The notes: a model not told the origin generated them from the sequence alone. Shown: positions 14,842 to 23,789, numbered from the stretch's first letter. The stretch: 36,092 nt of DNA from Aquificota bacterium (GCA_013154305.1 JAADCT010000032.1:1-36092); one strand, 5' to 3'. Numbers and translations are program-made.

Positions 14842-15930
14842 TTACTTGGCAGAGGCTACTTTACAGCCGTCGCAGGCGCGTTCAACGCCCTCGACAACTA
14901 TAACCTCGCCCGGCTTAAGACCGGCCAAAATCTCCACCTTGTCGCCGTAGGTGGCCCCCACGCGCACGAAGCGGAGGCGAATGATGCCGTTTTCGTCGAC
15001 GACGAAAACGCCGGTAAAGTCGCCCCACTTAAATATCGCCGACTTGGGTATCAAAATCACCTTTTCCTTTTTGGTTTCGGGAACGGCCACGTAAACCGAC
15101 TTACCGGAAACCACCTTTTTGCACCCCTCGGGCAGGGAAACCTTAACCATAAACGAGCGGCTCATGGGGTCCACCTGAGGGGCTACCGTTTTCACGGTTC
15201 CGGTGACGAGTTTTCCGTCCACGTCGACCTCGACGGCCTGACCCACCTTAACCTTTCCGAAAAGGCGTTCGGGAAGGTAAACGACGACCTCGTAAGGGGG
15301 TTTGTCCACTATCAACAGCAAACTGCCGGGGCCGACGAAGTCCCCCTCGTTGACCGGTTTCATCGAAACGACGCCGTCAAAGGGAGCCTTAATTTCGGCG
15401 TATTTGAGGTTGTTTTCGACCGCCTTTAGGGCCTCCTCGAGGGCCCTGACGGCGTTGGCGAGGGCCTCGTATTGGGCGCGGGCCATGTCCAGTTGCTGCT
15501 CGGTAACCCCTCCCACCTCCTTAAGGGCCAAGAGCCGTTCGTAGGTCCTTTTGGCGGCCCAAAGCTGCGCCCTTTGGGCCTCTATTTGATGGCGGAGGCT
15601 TTCGCGCTGCGCCTGCAGGTCTTTGGGGTCTATGACCATCAGGAGTTGACCCATTTTTACGGCGTCACCTTCCTTTACGAGGATTTTCTCGACGAAACCG
15701 GCCACTCGCGTCGACAGTCGGGCGCTGTCTTGGGCTACGACCGTTCCGGCGAAGTTGGCCTTAACGGTGAGGTCAACGGGTTCGACCTTCATGAGTTTGA
15801 GACCTTCGACCTCTTTGGGTTCCTCGTGGACCTCGGCCAGGGAAACTTTCGGGTGAAAAGCACCGCCGAGCCAGGCGACGGTAACCGCCATAACGCCGAC
15901 AAATCCGCCCCACTTAAGCAAACCTTTCAT
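14842..15930 (-). CDS. RND periplasmic adaptor (membrane fusion protein)
   Basis: This adaptor connects the pump to TolC. It has 362 residues. An N-terminal signal or anchor (about 5-30) is followed by a lipoyl-like half motif (about 52-97: ARLSTRVAGFVEKILVKEG). An alpha-hairpin coiled coil (about 100-175, Ala/Gln/Glu rich) and the second lipoyl half AEIKAPFDGVVSMKPVNEGD follow. A beta-barrel (about 210-285) and a membrane-proximal domain ending GLKPGEVIVVEGVERA complete it. The C terminus carries a CDGC pair (residues ~352-355), unusual for an adaptor and possibly a disulfide or metal site. Its ATG overlaps the tolC stop by one base (TAATG), implying translational coupling. A GGAGGT lies about 10 nt upstream. 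Confidence 0.92.
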   Translation of the reverse strand: MKGLLKWGGFVGVMAVTVAWLGGAFHPKVSLAEVHEEPKEVEGLKLMKVEPVDLTVKANFAGTVVAQDSARLSTRVAGFVEKILVKEGDAVKMGQLLMVIDPKDLQAQRESLRHQIEAQRAQLWAAKRTYERLLALKEVGGVTEQQLDMARAQYEALANAVRALEEALKAVENNLKYAEIKAPFDGVVSMKPVNEGDFVGPGSLLLIVDKPPYEVVVYLPERLFGKVKVGQAVEVDVDGKLVTGTVKTVAPQVDPMSRSFMVKVSLPEGCKKVVSGKSVYVAVPETKKEKVILIPKSAIFKWGDFTGVFVVDENGIIRLRFVRVGATYGDKVEILAGLKPGEVIVVEGVERACDGCKVASAK

Positions 15931-17345
15931 TACTTAAGCACCTCCCAAATTTTTCCCGCGGCGTTGTAAAGCTCCAGGTAGGCCCGATTACAGTAGTAGA
16001 GGGCCTCAACGTTTTCAAAGCGGGCCATGTCCAGCTGGGTTTGCACGTCCAAAAGGTCAACTATGCGCGCCAACCCCTGCCTGTAGCGCGCCTCGACTAT
16101 TTTCAAGGTTTCCTTCGCCTGTTCGATTTTGGTCAGGGTTTTTTGGTACTTGGCGTAGGCCGTTTCGTAGTCCTTGTAGGCCTTGGTCAGTTGAAAGCGG
16201 ATACCCTTTTGGGCGTATTCAAGGGTGGTCCTTAGCTCCCGCTCCTTTTCCGACAACATGCGAACCTTGTTGAAGGCGCTGAGACCGTCAAAGAGCTTCC
16301 ACTGGAGCCCCAAACCCACCATGTAGGAGTTGGCGACGAAGTTTCCCACCCGACGGTTGTCGAAAAGGTCGTACTCGCCGAAGGCCACAAAGTCGGGCAG
16401 GTAAGTTCCGTAGGTGGCCCTTTTGTAGTAGCGGACCGCGTCGATGCCCCTTCGAAGGGCCTGAAGGTCCTTTCGGGCCTCAACGGCCCACTCGTAGAGT
16501 CGGGTCAGTTCCTTTTGGACCTCCGAAGGGGTGGGGCAGTAGAGCTCCCCTTGGAGGGTCAGTTCCTCCGGATTCCAATCCTTGTTGAGGAGGAGGGCCA
16601 AGGCCTTCTTTGCCACGAAGAAGTTGTTTTTGGCCTCGACGTTTTTCTCCTTTACGCTTTCGAGGTAGACCTTTACCCTCAAAACGTCCGAGTAGAGGGC
16701 CATTCCGACCTCGTACATCTTTTGGACCACCTTGAGGTGATGCTCGACGTCCTTGAGGGCCGTTTCGGTCGCCTTCACGGCCGCCTCGGCGTAGAGGGCC
16801 TTAAGGTAGGTGTCGGCCACTTGGAAGGCGACCTCCTCGCTTTTTCGCTCCGCCATTAGCCCCTCGGCCCTCCACTCGAAGTACTTTCCCTTAATCATGT
16901 TGCGGACCTTTCCGCCCATCCACAGCGGCACCTGCAGCGTCAGCTTCAGGTTGTAGAGCTGTTCGTGGCCGGGGTTGTTGAAAAAGTCCTGCATGCCCTT
17001 AAAGGATTGGGCGGTCCACTGAAAAACCTCCGCGGCGGTGGGATTGTTGGGGTCCTGGAACTGGGGCATTACCTGCGGGAAACTGAGACTGTGGGTGTTC
17101 ATGCGGAACATAATCGAGTAGGGCGGCTGATTGGTGCGGCTGAAGAAGTAGGAAACCCCCAGTTGGGGAAAGAGGTAACCTTTGGCCGACTTGTACTCGT
17201 AGTACTTTTGTTGGACCTTGTGCTTTTGGGCCTTCAGTTCGAGGTTTTCCCTGACGGCTATGTCAACGGCCTCCTTCAGCGTCAGCGTTTTTCCGAACGC
17301 CGCCCCTATCGCGAGTAAACCGCCTACGAGCAGGAGCTTTTTCAT
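15930..17345 (-). CDS. TolC-family outer-membrane efflux protein
   Basis: This is the outer-membrane channel of the tripartite pump. The 471 residues match TolC/OprM. A signal peptide (1-18, ending AAFG) precedes TLKEAVDIAVRENLELKAQKHKV, the usual first helix of the efflux-protein repeat. Two internally similar halves follow, each with long amphipathic helices (about 150-235 and 365-450) and beta segments (FSRTNQPPY near 68; YGTYLPDFVAFGEYDLF near 305-325). The second-half signature EARYRQGLARIVDLLDVQTQLDMARF is typical of TolC proteins. AGGAGG lies about 10 nt before ATG 17345. It is the first gene of the tolC-adaptor-RND-AsmA operon, with an inverted repeat in its upstream region. Confidence 0.93.
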   Translation of the reverse strand: MKKLLLVGGLLAIGAAFGKTLTLKEAVDIAVRENLELKAQKHKVQQKYYEYKSAKGYLFPQLGVSYFFSRTNQPPYSIMFRMNTHSLSFPQVMPQFQDPNNPTAAEVFQWTAQSFKGMQDFFNNPGHEQLYNLKLTLQVPLWMGGKVRNMIKGKYFEWRAEGLMAERKSEEVAFQVADTYLKALYAEAAVKATETALKDVEHHLKVVQKMYEVGMALYSDVLRVKVYLESVKEKNVEAKNNFFVAKKALALLLNKDWNPEELTLQGELYCPTPSEVQKELTRLYEWAVEARKDLQALRRGIDAVRYYKRATYGTYLPDFVAFGEYDLFDNRRVGNFVANSYMVGLGLQWKLFDGLSAFNKVRMLSEKERELRTTLEYAQKGIRFQLTKAYKDYETAYAKYQKTLTKIEQAKETLKIVEARYRQGLARIVDLLDVQTQLDMARFENVEALYYCNRAYLELYNAAGKIWEVLK

Positions 17346-17403
17346 CGGTGTAAGCCTCCTATTGCCAAGTTAGTTGGATTGTAATGCTCATAAACTATAA
17401 AGG

Positions 17404-17459
17404 GAATGCCCTCCGTCAGCGCCTCTTAACCCGATAAGTATATTCGAATAAGGGCATTC
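17404..17459. repeat. Inverted repeats upstream of the efflux operon
   Basis: GAATGCCC (17404-17411) and GGGCATTC (17452-17459) are 8-bp inverted arms. Between them lies the palindrome TATTCGAATA (17441-17450). Both sit 60-115 bp before the tolC ATG and could be operators for a repressor, with TATAGT/TACAAT-like -10 boxes between them and the gene on the minus strand. A CCCC-GAA-GGGG mini-hairpin (17461-17471) follows. Confidence 0.4.
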
Positions 17460-17477
17460 GCCCCGAAGGGGGGGAAG

Positions 17478-20093
17478 TCAGCGGCAGCTTCCCTTCACCG
17501 ACTCAAACCTTTTTCGGTCCTCCGGCGGGAGGTTTCGGGGATTTACCTCCGAAAGGAGGGAGCAGGCGTCCTTCGAATAACCCTTTCGGTGGAGCTCGAG
17601 GGCCGCCTCAAAGAGGGCCCTCGAGTAAACGGGTTCGACCTTAATGCGGTTTACCTTCAAAAAGAGGGCGTACTTCAGGGCGCTGCGGAGGTCCCCCTTG
17701 GAAAGGTAAAACTTTTCGAGGCGGTAGGCCGCCTCGGCCCTGACGGTCGGTTTCGGCGACTGGAGCGCCAATTTGTAAAACTCGACGCGTCCGTAGCGCT
17801 TTGCCACCTCCAGCGCCTCGTCGGCGTAGCGGGGGTCAACCGCAATCATTTGGGCCATCAGCCCGTAGAGGCGGTCGAAGGCCCCCAGCCGCAGGTAGAG
17901 CTCCTTCAGGGCCTCGAGGTCGTCGACCTCCCGCTCGTGGGTTTTCAAAACCCGAAGGGCCCTTTCCCTCTGACCGCGGGAAAGGTAAAGGCGCGCCAAT
18001 TCCAAAACCGCCTCGGAGCGAACCGCCGGGTCCTCGACTTTTAACGCCTTCAGCAGGTATTCCTCGGCCCTCGTCGGCTCCAACCTTGCCAGGAGCAAAA
18101 GGGCGCGGCCGCGGACAAAACCGTCTTTTGACCCGACGAGGTCCCTCAAAACCCGTATTGCCTCCCGCGTCCTGCCGGCCTTTGCCAGTCCTTGGGCCAG
18201 TTTGAGTTTAAACTCCGGACCTCCGACGGCGTCGCTTTTAGAAACCTCCGAGTGGAGGAGGGACGCAAGTTCGGGGTCCCCCGTTCGGAGGTAAACGTTG
18301 GCCAATCCCGTCAGGGCGTACTTTCTCAGGGGCGAACCGCCGAAGCGGTTTAAAAACTCCAAATAGTAGCGTTTGGCCTCACCGTAAAGACCGAGGTTGT
18401 AATAGGCGTCGGCCAGCTTTAAGAGGGCGTCGGGGTGGCGGTCGCCCCCCCTTTCAACGACCCTTTTAAAGTAAAGGGCCGCTTCGCGGTACTTTTCCTT
18501 CGCAAAAAGGGCCAAACCCTTCAGGTAGTCGGCCTCGAGGCCGGAGGTGCCTTCGAGTTCGCTCAAAGCGTCGTCGAAGCGCCCCAGCGCCAGGTAAACG
18601 CGGGCGCGCAAAATTTTCGCCTCGGGCGAGTCAAGCCCCCGAAGCTGGGCCAAAGCCCGGGAGTAAAGGCCGGCGTTGTAGTAGGCGGCGGCCCGGTGGA
18701 GCGGACTCCTCAAAAGGGAAGCCGCCTTTTTCCACTCTCCCCTCCGGTAGTAATACCAACCGAGGTATTCCCCGTAAAGGTCGGGATAAAGGCTTTTTAC
18801 CTCGGCGAGGACCTTTTCAAAAGTTTCCGAACTTCCGGCCCGAAGGAGGGAGTCCAAAAGGAGGCGGTAGTCGGTTTCGCCCTTGCCCTTTACCCGGAGC
18901 AGATAACGGGCCGCCTCGGCGTAGCGACCCAACCGGTAGGCCGCGTAACCCGCCTCCCGGTAGAGGCCGGCCCTCGGCGCGTAATTGAGAACCTCCTCAA
19001 ACCGGTCCGAATTGTAAAGCGCCCGAACGAAGGTTTCCCAAACCTCCCGGTCGGAAAAGAGGGCGAGAACCCTCGGCCCGTAGGAGGGGGCGCGGGCCAC
19101 GAGCAGGCGGGCGAGCTCGGCGGCCCCTTCGGGGTCCTTTTTCCTCAGGTCGGCCAGGTAGGCCAAGGCCCTTTCGTAGTCGCCCGATTCAATCAACCGG
19201 TAGGTGTAAAGGTATTCGAATTGGGTTCCGTAACGGGGGTCGGAAAGAAGTTGGGAAACGGCGTAGGCGGAAGGCTCCCCCCCGCCGGTCAGTTTAAGAA
19301 TTGCGCGGCGAAGCTCGACGCTCCGGCGGTAGCGGGGCGCCAGCGCAACCTTTCCGCTTGGATTCAAAAACTCCTTTAAGTACAGGCAGTAGTTGCGGTA
19401 GGGCTTTTCCAGCGTATCGCAGTTTAAAGAGGCGGCAAAGGTGCGGTCGTCGACGCGGCCGGCCAGCCAATCGAGGTAGAGGCTCCAAAAGGGATGAACC
19501 GAAGCGGCCTCGCGGTCGAAAACGCCGACCCGCAGTCCCGCCACCACGGCGTTGTAGCAGGCAAAGCGCTTGAGGTCAAAGTCGTAAGACAAAGAGCAAA
19601 GCTCCTTAAAAAGCTCGTAGGCCCGCCGGTAGTCGCCCTCTTTAAAGGCTATCAGTCCCAGGTAGTAGCGGGCCTTGGGAGCAAAGGGGCTTTGGGGGTG
19701 CTTGGCCAAAAGGCTCAAAAAGTAGGTTTTGGCCCTTTCGAGGTCGCCCTGCCGGTAGGCCTCGACCCCCTTGGCGTAGAGGGCCGAGTCGGAGGACCTT
19801 CCGCAGGAAAAGGTTCCCCTTTTGGCGGAGACCTCCTCCGTCGGTTCGTAAAGTTCCTCCGGATAGAGGAGGGCCGCCTTTTGGGGGGCGGCGACGGAAG
19901 CGACCGAAACCCTCAGCGGTAAAACCACCGGGACTTTTTCCGTCCCCTTCGGAGGGGCGTAAAAGGAGCGGACCTTCACCGGAAGGGTTATTACCTTCTT
20001 CTCCCCCTGAGGGGAGGTTTCGGCAAACGCACCCGTCGTAGTAAGGAGGAACGCCAAACCCAAAAGGGGAAAAAAGGGCCGAAGGGCGTCCAT
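17478..20093 (-). CDS. Large secreted TPR protein
   Basis: The 871-residue protein starts at ATG 20093 (a GTG one codon earlier is also possible). It has an N-terminal signal peptide ending near GAFAET. A Pro/Val-rich linker (about 30-100) precedes an unbroken series of TPR-like helix pairs. The first, GVEAYRQGDLERAKTYFLSLL about 112-132, resembles the YbgF/CpoB and BamD repeats. Further repeats run to about residue 840. Several Cys (SCGRSS near 99, SLNCDT, RNYC, DACSLL, KGSC at the end) suggest disulfides in the periplasm. No enzymatic domain is visible. Such proteins scaffold envelope complexes. It starts 16 bp after the recG stop, so it is likely in the recG operon, an unrelated partner. 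There is no Shine-Dalgarno. Confidence 0.75.
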   Translation of the reverse strand: MDALRPFFPLLGLAFLLTTTGAFAETSPQGEKKVITLPVKVRSFYAPPKGTEKVPVVLPLRVSVASVAAPQKAALLYPEELYEPTEEVSAKRGTFSCGRSSDSALYAKGVEAYRQGDLERAKTYFLSLLAKHPQSPFAPKARYYLGLIAFKEGDYRRAYELFKELCSLSYDFDLKRFACYNAVVAGLRVGVFDREAASVHPFWSLYLDWLAGRVDDRTFAASLNCDTLEKPYRNYCLYLKEFLNPSGKVALAPRYRRSVELRRAILKLTGGGEPSAYAVSQLLSDPRYGTQFEYLYTYRLIESGDYERALAYLADLRKKDPEGAAELARLLVARAPSYGPRVLALFSDREVWETFVRALYNSDRFEEVLNYAPRAGLYREAGYAAYRLGRYAEAARYLLRVKGKGETDYRLLLDSLLRAGSSETFEKVLAEVKSLYPDLYGEYLGWYYYRRGEWKKAASLLRSPLHRAAAYYNAGLYSRALAQLRGLDSPEAKILRARVYLALGRFDDALSELEGTSGLEADYLKGLALFAKEKYREAALYFKRVVERGGDRHPDALLKLADAYYNLGLYGEAKRYYLEFLNRFGGSPLRKYALTGLANVYLRTGDPELASLLHSEVSKSDAVGGPEFKLKLAQGLAKAGRTREAIRVLRDLVGSKDGFVRGRALLLLARLEPTRAEEYLLKALKVEDPAVRSEAVLELARLYLSRGQRERALRVLKTHEREVDDLEALKELYLRLGAFDRLYGLMAQMIAVDPRYADEALEVAKRYGRVEFYKLALQSPKPTVRAEAAYRLEKFYLSKGDLRSALKYALFLKVNRIKVEPVYSRALFEAALELHRKGYSKDACSLLSEVNPRNLPPEDRKRFESVKGSCR

Positions 20094-20109
20094 CACGGGA
20101 AGGGAAATT

Positions 20110-22515
20110 TTAACTTACGGAGCCGAGCTCCAGCCGGTCGCCGTAGCGGTAAAAGAGAAGCTTCTTCAGGTCGGGAAGTTTTTCCAAGTCGGGGGTAACC
20201 TTCAAAATCCTTTCCGCGTCCTCGCGCGCCTTTTCCAAAATTCGGCGGTCGGCCTCGCGCCCCAGGTCGGCCATGGGAAAGAAGAAGTTTCCGCTTTGCT
20301 CCGTTCCGAGGAGGTTTCCGCTCCCGCGCATTTGAAGGTCGGCCTCGGCGATTTTAAACCCGTCGGTGTTTTTAACGAAAACGTCCAACCTTTGACGGGT
20401 TTCCTTGTGGGTCTCCTCCCTCAGCTCCGTCGGGACCACCAAAAAGCAATAGGATTGGCGGTCGCTTCGCCCCACGCGACCGCGAAGCTGGTGGAGTTGG
20501 GCCAGTCCGAATCGGTGGGCGTCCTCTATGACCATAACCGTGGCCTCCGGAACGTCGACGCCCACCTCCACCACGGTGGTGGAGACCAAAATGTCGCCGT
20601 CCCTTTTAAACTCCTCCATCACCTTCTGCTTTTCCGAGTCCTTCATCCGCCCGTGGAGGAGCAGGACCTTCCTGTCGGGAAAGAGCTCCTTCCAGCGGTT
20701 GACCTCCTCGGTCGCCGCCTTGAGGTTCAGCTTTTCGCTCTCCTCTATCAGCGGATATATCACGTAGACCTTGTTGCCCTTTTCCAGCTCCCTCCGCAGG
20801 AGGAGCTTTAGCCTTTCCTTTTCGTCCTCGTACAGGAGTTTCGTGTGGACCGGTTTGCGGCCGGCCGGCATTTCGTCGATTACCGAAACGTCGAGGTCGC
20901 CGTAAACGGCGAGCGCCAAAGTTCGGGGAATGGGCGTCGCCGTCATTACCAAAGTGTGGGGATGCTTTCCCTTGCCCTTCTCAAGGAGGGCCTTTCTCTG
21001 AAGGACCCCGAAGCGGTGTTGCTCGTCTATTACGACCAAACCGAGGTTTTTAAACTCAACGTCATCCTGAAGGAGGGCGTGGGTTCCTATAACCACGTCG
21101 ACCGCCCCGGCCCTTATAAGCTGCTTTACCTTGCGCTTTACCGACTGGGGCAAACTGCCGGTAAGCAGAACTATCCGGTCGGGTCTCAAAAAGCCGCCCT
21201 CCACCAAAATCTTTTGAAAGTTTTTAAAGTGTTGCTGGGCCAGAATTTCCGTCGGTGCCATAACGGCAACCTGGTAGCCCGCCTTCACCGCCGCCAGCGT
21301 CGCACCCACCGCCACCACCGTTTTACCGCTTCCCACGTCCCCCTGCAAAAGCCGGTTCATCGGCCTTTCGCTTCCCATGTCGTCCAAAATCTCCTTCAAA
21401 ACCCGCCGCTGGGCGCCCGTCAGCCGGAAGGGAAGCCTTTCCTCGAATCGGTCGACGAAGTCCGGCGGCACCTCCACCTTCGGCGCCTTCAGTCCCTTTA
21501 CCCTCCCCTTTTGAAGTAAGAGGGCCAAGTTGAGAAGGAGCAGGTCCTCGTAGATAAACCTCCGCTGATAGGGCGTTCGCCGTTCCTCCAACTCCTTTAG
21601 GTCCTCCGTCGACGGCGGAAAGTGGACCGACAAAAAGGCCTCGTCGGCCGTCGGAAAGCCCTCCCTCTCCAAAATCTTTGCGGGTAAAACCTCGGGAAAG
21701 TAAGGCGCAAATCGCTTTACCAAGTTTGCAACCGCCCGCGTTACCACCTTTCGCTTTTGGGCCGAGGCAATCTCCTCCGCCTGACCCGCCCGCCGCGCGT
21801 AGTAGACGGGGACGATGCGGCCCACCTCCTCCGAGGAGGGCGAATAGAGCTCCGGGTGAACCAGATACTTTTCCCCCGCAAACTGCTTCAGCTTTCCGCA
21901 AACAATCCACTCGCTTCCCCTTTTGAACCTCAAAAGGGCGCGGAAGTTCTTGTAGCGAAACTTCAGCTTTAAAGTGTCGGTTCCGTCGGTGGTAACGACC
22001 TCGTAGTTGTAGAGGTCACCTTCCGGAAGCTTTTTGGTTTCCAAAACCTTTACCTTTACGCAGATAAAGGAGCCCGGTTTGGCGTAGCGCACGCTCTTGT
22101 TAAGCCTCCGGTCCTTGTACTTGTAGGGAAAGTAGTAAAGGGCGTCCAAAACGGTTCTAATTCCCAGGCTCTTTAAAACCCTTACCTCCTTAGGGGACAA
22201 GAAGTCGACCTTCTCCAAAGGCGTCAAAAAGGTTTCGAAAGGTTTTACCTTTCGATTTTTGTTCACCTTCGGCTTTCGGAGTTTCCTCTCCAAAAGCTCC
22301 CTCAAAAAGTTTAAAATCGCAACCTTCTTTTCGAACCCGTACTTGTCGAAGACCTTCAGGTCCTCCTTAAGCGGGTCGTTCAAAAAGTCGGCCACCAATC
22401 GGTACAGATAACTGCCCACCCCGACCAGTTTTCGAAGCTTCTCGTAGTCGTTTTCCGAAAGCTTTTCAACGGCCAAAAGGGCCTTTTTCAGCCTTTCCTC
22501 CTTGGAGGCCTCCAT
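20110..22515 (-). CDS. recG: ATP-dependent DNA helicase RecG
   Basis: RecG reverses stalled forks and drives branch migration. The protein has 801 residues from ATG 22515. The frame is open further upstream to 22767, but that part overlaps the divergent gene and looks non-coding. An N-terminal helical extension (about 1-105) of the kind seen in Thermotoga/Aquifex RecG precedes the wedge/OB domain (about 130-290, YYFPYKYKDRR). Helicase motifs are visible: LLQGDVGSGKTVVA (I), APTEILAQQH (Ia), VIDEQHRFGVLQR (II, DEQH), TATPIPRTL (III), VSTTVVEVGVDVPEA (V) and LAQLHQLRGRVGRSDRQSYC (VI). The C-terminal DLQMRGSGNLLGTEQSG is diagnostic of RecG. It is divergent from the membrane protein gene at 22594 and followed by the TPR gene. 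Confidence 0.95.
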   Translation of the reverse strand: MEASKEERLKKALLAVEKLSENDYEKLRKLVGVGSYLYRLVADFLNDPLKEDLKVFDKYGFEKKVAILNFLRELLERKLRKPKVNKNRKVKPFETFLTPLEKVDFLSPKEVRVLKSLGIRTVLDALYYFPYKYKDRRLNKSVRYAKPGSFICVKVKVLETKKLPEGDLYNYEVVTTDGTDTLKLKFRYKNFRALLRFKRGSEWIVCGKLKQFAGEKYLVHPELYSPSSEEVGRIVPVYYARRAGQAEEIASAQKRKVVTRAVANLVKRFAPYFPEVLPAKILEREGFPTADEAFLSVHFPPSTEDLKELEERRTPYQRRFIYEDLLLLNLALLLQKGRVKGLKAPKVEVPPDFVDRFEERLPFRLTGAQRRVLKEILDDMGSERPMNRLLQGDVGSGKTVVAVGATLAAVKAGYQVAVMAPTEILAQQHFKNFQKILVEGGFLRPDRIVLLTGSLPQSVKRKVKQLIRAGAVDVVIGTHALLQDDVEFKNLGLVVIDEQHRFGVLQRKALLEKGKGKHPHTLVMTATPIPRTLALAVYGDLDVSVIDEMPAGRKPVHTKLLYEDEKERLKLLLRRELEKGNKVYVIYPLIEESEKLNLKAATEEVNRWKELFPDRKVLLLHGRMKDSEKQKVMEEFKRDGDILVSTTVVEVGVDVPEATVMVIEDAHRFGLAQLHQLRGRVGRSDRQSYCFLVVPTELREETHKETRQRLDVFVKNTDGFKIAEADLQMRGSGNLLGTEQSGNFFFPMADLGREADRRILEKAREDAERILKVTPDLEKLPDLKKLLFYRYGDRLELGSVS

Positions 22516-22537
22516 AACCGTATTTAAAAAATTGTTG

Positions 22538-22558
22538 CCCGCCGCCGAAGGCGGCGGG
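22538..22558. repeat. 9-bp GC hairpin with triloop upstream of recG
   Basis: CCCGCCGCC (22538-22546), GAA, GGCGGCGGG (22550-22558) is a perfect stem. On the minus strand its loop is TTC and it ends 22 nt before the recG ATG. The same geometry occurs before htrA (2402-2420, loop TTC, 23 nt before ATG). It lies in the 78-bp gap shared with the divergent gene at 22594. Confidence 0.6.
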
Positions 22559-22593
22559 TAGGAGTCAAACTGTGAAATAATTTTTGTCTTCGC

Positions 22594-23229
22594 ATGTGGA
22601 AGCAAACCCTCAAAGAGGTGTTTAAGTTTCTGTTTGAAAACCCCGTCGTCTTTTTGATAATCCTGGCCAACTACGCCCTCTTGTTTCTCCTGGCCCCGCT
22701 GATAGGGGTCGTTGCGGTCTGGTTTATATCCACCTTTTACCTGGTCGGAATTCACGGAAGTCTCCAAAACCTGTGGGAGGACCTAAAGAGGTTTGCCAAG
22801 TGGGGTTTCGTGGTCGCCGTCGTCCTCTACGCCCTCTACTTTTTGACCGGTCTGGTCTCTTACTTCGTTTATACCTACCTCGTTAGTAAATTCCAGCTTT
22901 CCTTCGGCGCCCTTATGGCCTTTACGGTCGTCTACAGCCTCCTGCTGGCGGCCCTAATTCACGCCGTGTACCTTCCCCTCTTTGCCTCTACCGACTTTAA
23001 AAGCTTTAAGGAAAACCTCAAAAGGGTGAAACTCCTCTTTTCCACCCGCGGGGGAATCGCGGCGCTCGTCCTCCTTTGGGGCTTTATGTTTTTGACCCTT
23101 TTGGCGGGATTGATAAAGTTTTTCCGAGCGACGGTCGGTCTCTACGCGGTGATAGCCACCTTCTGGCTTACATACTATACATTTTTAGGTGTGAAAGTCC
23201 TTAAAAATCGAGGCTCCGAGGAGGGTTGA
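22594..23229 (+). CDS. Multi-spanning membrane protein of unknown function
   Basis: I do not recognise the family. The 211-residue protein is strongly hydrophobic, with about five to six predicted helices. These lie near 16-33, 35-53, 70-93, 105-127, 152-172 and 180-200, separated by short basic loops (WEDLKRFAKWG, SFKENLKRVK). The C terminus KVLKNRGSEEG is probably cytoplasmic. The arrangement recalls small DUF-type membrane proteins. It begins at ATG 22594 with no Shine-Dalgarno but an AT-rich AAATAATTTTTG box about 10 bp upstream. Its TGA is 2 bp before the frr ATG, and the frr Shine-Dalgarno lies within its last codons, so the two are co-transcribed. Confidence 0.65.
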   Translation: MWKQTLKEVFKFLFENPVVFLIILANYALLFLLAPLIGVVAVWFISTFYLVGIHGSLQNLWEDLKRFAKWGFVVAVVLYALYFLTGLVSYFVYTYLVSKFQLSFGALMAFTVVYSLLLAALIHAVYLPLFASTDFKSFKENLKRVKLLFSTRGGIAALVLLWGFMFLTLLAGLIKFFRATVGLYAVIATFWLTYYTFLGVKVLKNRGSEEG

Positions 23230-23231
23230 AA

Positions 23232-23789
23232 ATGGCCGCACCCGAAGTCGAGGCTATCTTCAAAGAGGCCGAGGAAACCATGAAAAAGGCCGTCGACTAC
23301 TTTAAAAACGAAATCGCCGGCTTTCGGACCGGAAGGGCCTCGACCAAACTCGTCGAGGACATTAAGGTCGAGTACTACGGTTCAAAAATGCCCCTGAAGC
23401 AGATAGCGAGCATAATGGTCCCCGAACCCAACCAAATAGTGGTCCAACCCTGGGACCAAAACGCCGTTTCCGAAATCGAAAAAGCCATCCGCGAATACCT
23501 CAACCTAAACCCCACCGTTCAGGGTAACGTCATCCGCATAACCCTGCCGCCCCCCACCGAGGAGCGCCGCAGGGAGATGGTTCGCCTGCTCCACAAACTG
23601 GCCGAGGAGGCGCGCGTTGCCGTCCGAAACGTCCGCCGCGAGGCCAAGGAAAAAATTGAGGACCTCGAAGGCGTCAGCGAGGACGAAATCCGCCGCCTCC
23701 TGGAACGCCTTCAAAAGTTGACCGACAAGTACGTCGAAACCATCAACAAACTGGCCGCCGCCAAGGAAGAGGAAATAATGAGCCTCTGA
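23232..23789 (+). CDS. frr: Ribosome recycling factor
   Basis: RRF works with EF-G to split post-termination ribosomes. The 185 residues equal the usual length. A first long helix (KEAEETMKKAVDYFKNEIAGFRTGRAS, about 10-37) leads to the beta domain with EYYGSKMPLKQIASI and PNQIVVQPWD. This is followed by AIREYLNLNP-TVQGNVIRITLPPPTEERRREM and the final three-helix segment ending KLAAAKEEEIMSL. An earlier TTG in frame at 23226 falls inside the ribosome-binding region; GAGGAGGG lies about 7 nt before ATG 23232, so that start is chosen. It is preceded by the membrane protein gene and converges with rpmI across 135 bp. Confidence 0.97.
   Translation: MAAPEVEAIFKEAEETMKKAVDYFKNEIAGFRTGRASTKLVEDIKVEYYGSKMPLKQIASIMVPEPNQIVVQPWDQNAVSEIEKAIREYLNLNPTVQGNVIRITLPPPTEERRREMVRLLHKLAEEARVAVRNVRREAKEKIEDLEGVSEDEIRRLLERLQKLTDKYVETINKLAAAKEEEIMSL

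Noticed and set aside
14119-15429. 436-codon plus-strand frame across the adaptor and pump start
   Set aside because: Antisense to two well-supported genes, with no ribosome-binding site and no domain.
17346-17477. tRNA gene in the gap before tolC
   Set aside because: The gap holds palindromes and AT-rich boxes, but no T-loop GGTTCGAATCC-like sequence and no cloverleaf-compatible stems.
22516-22767. N-terminal extension of recG by 84 codons
   Set aside because: It would overlap the divergent gene at 22594 and include the GC hairpin; the added residues are low-complexity and unlike RecG.
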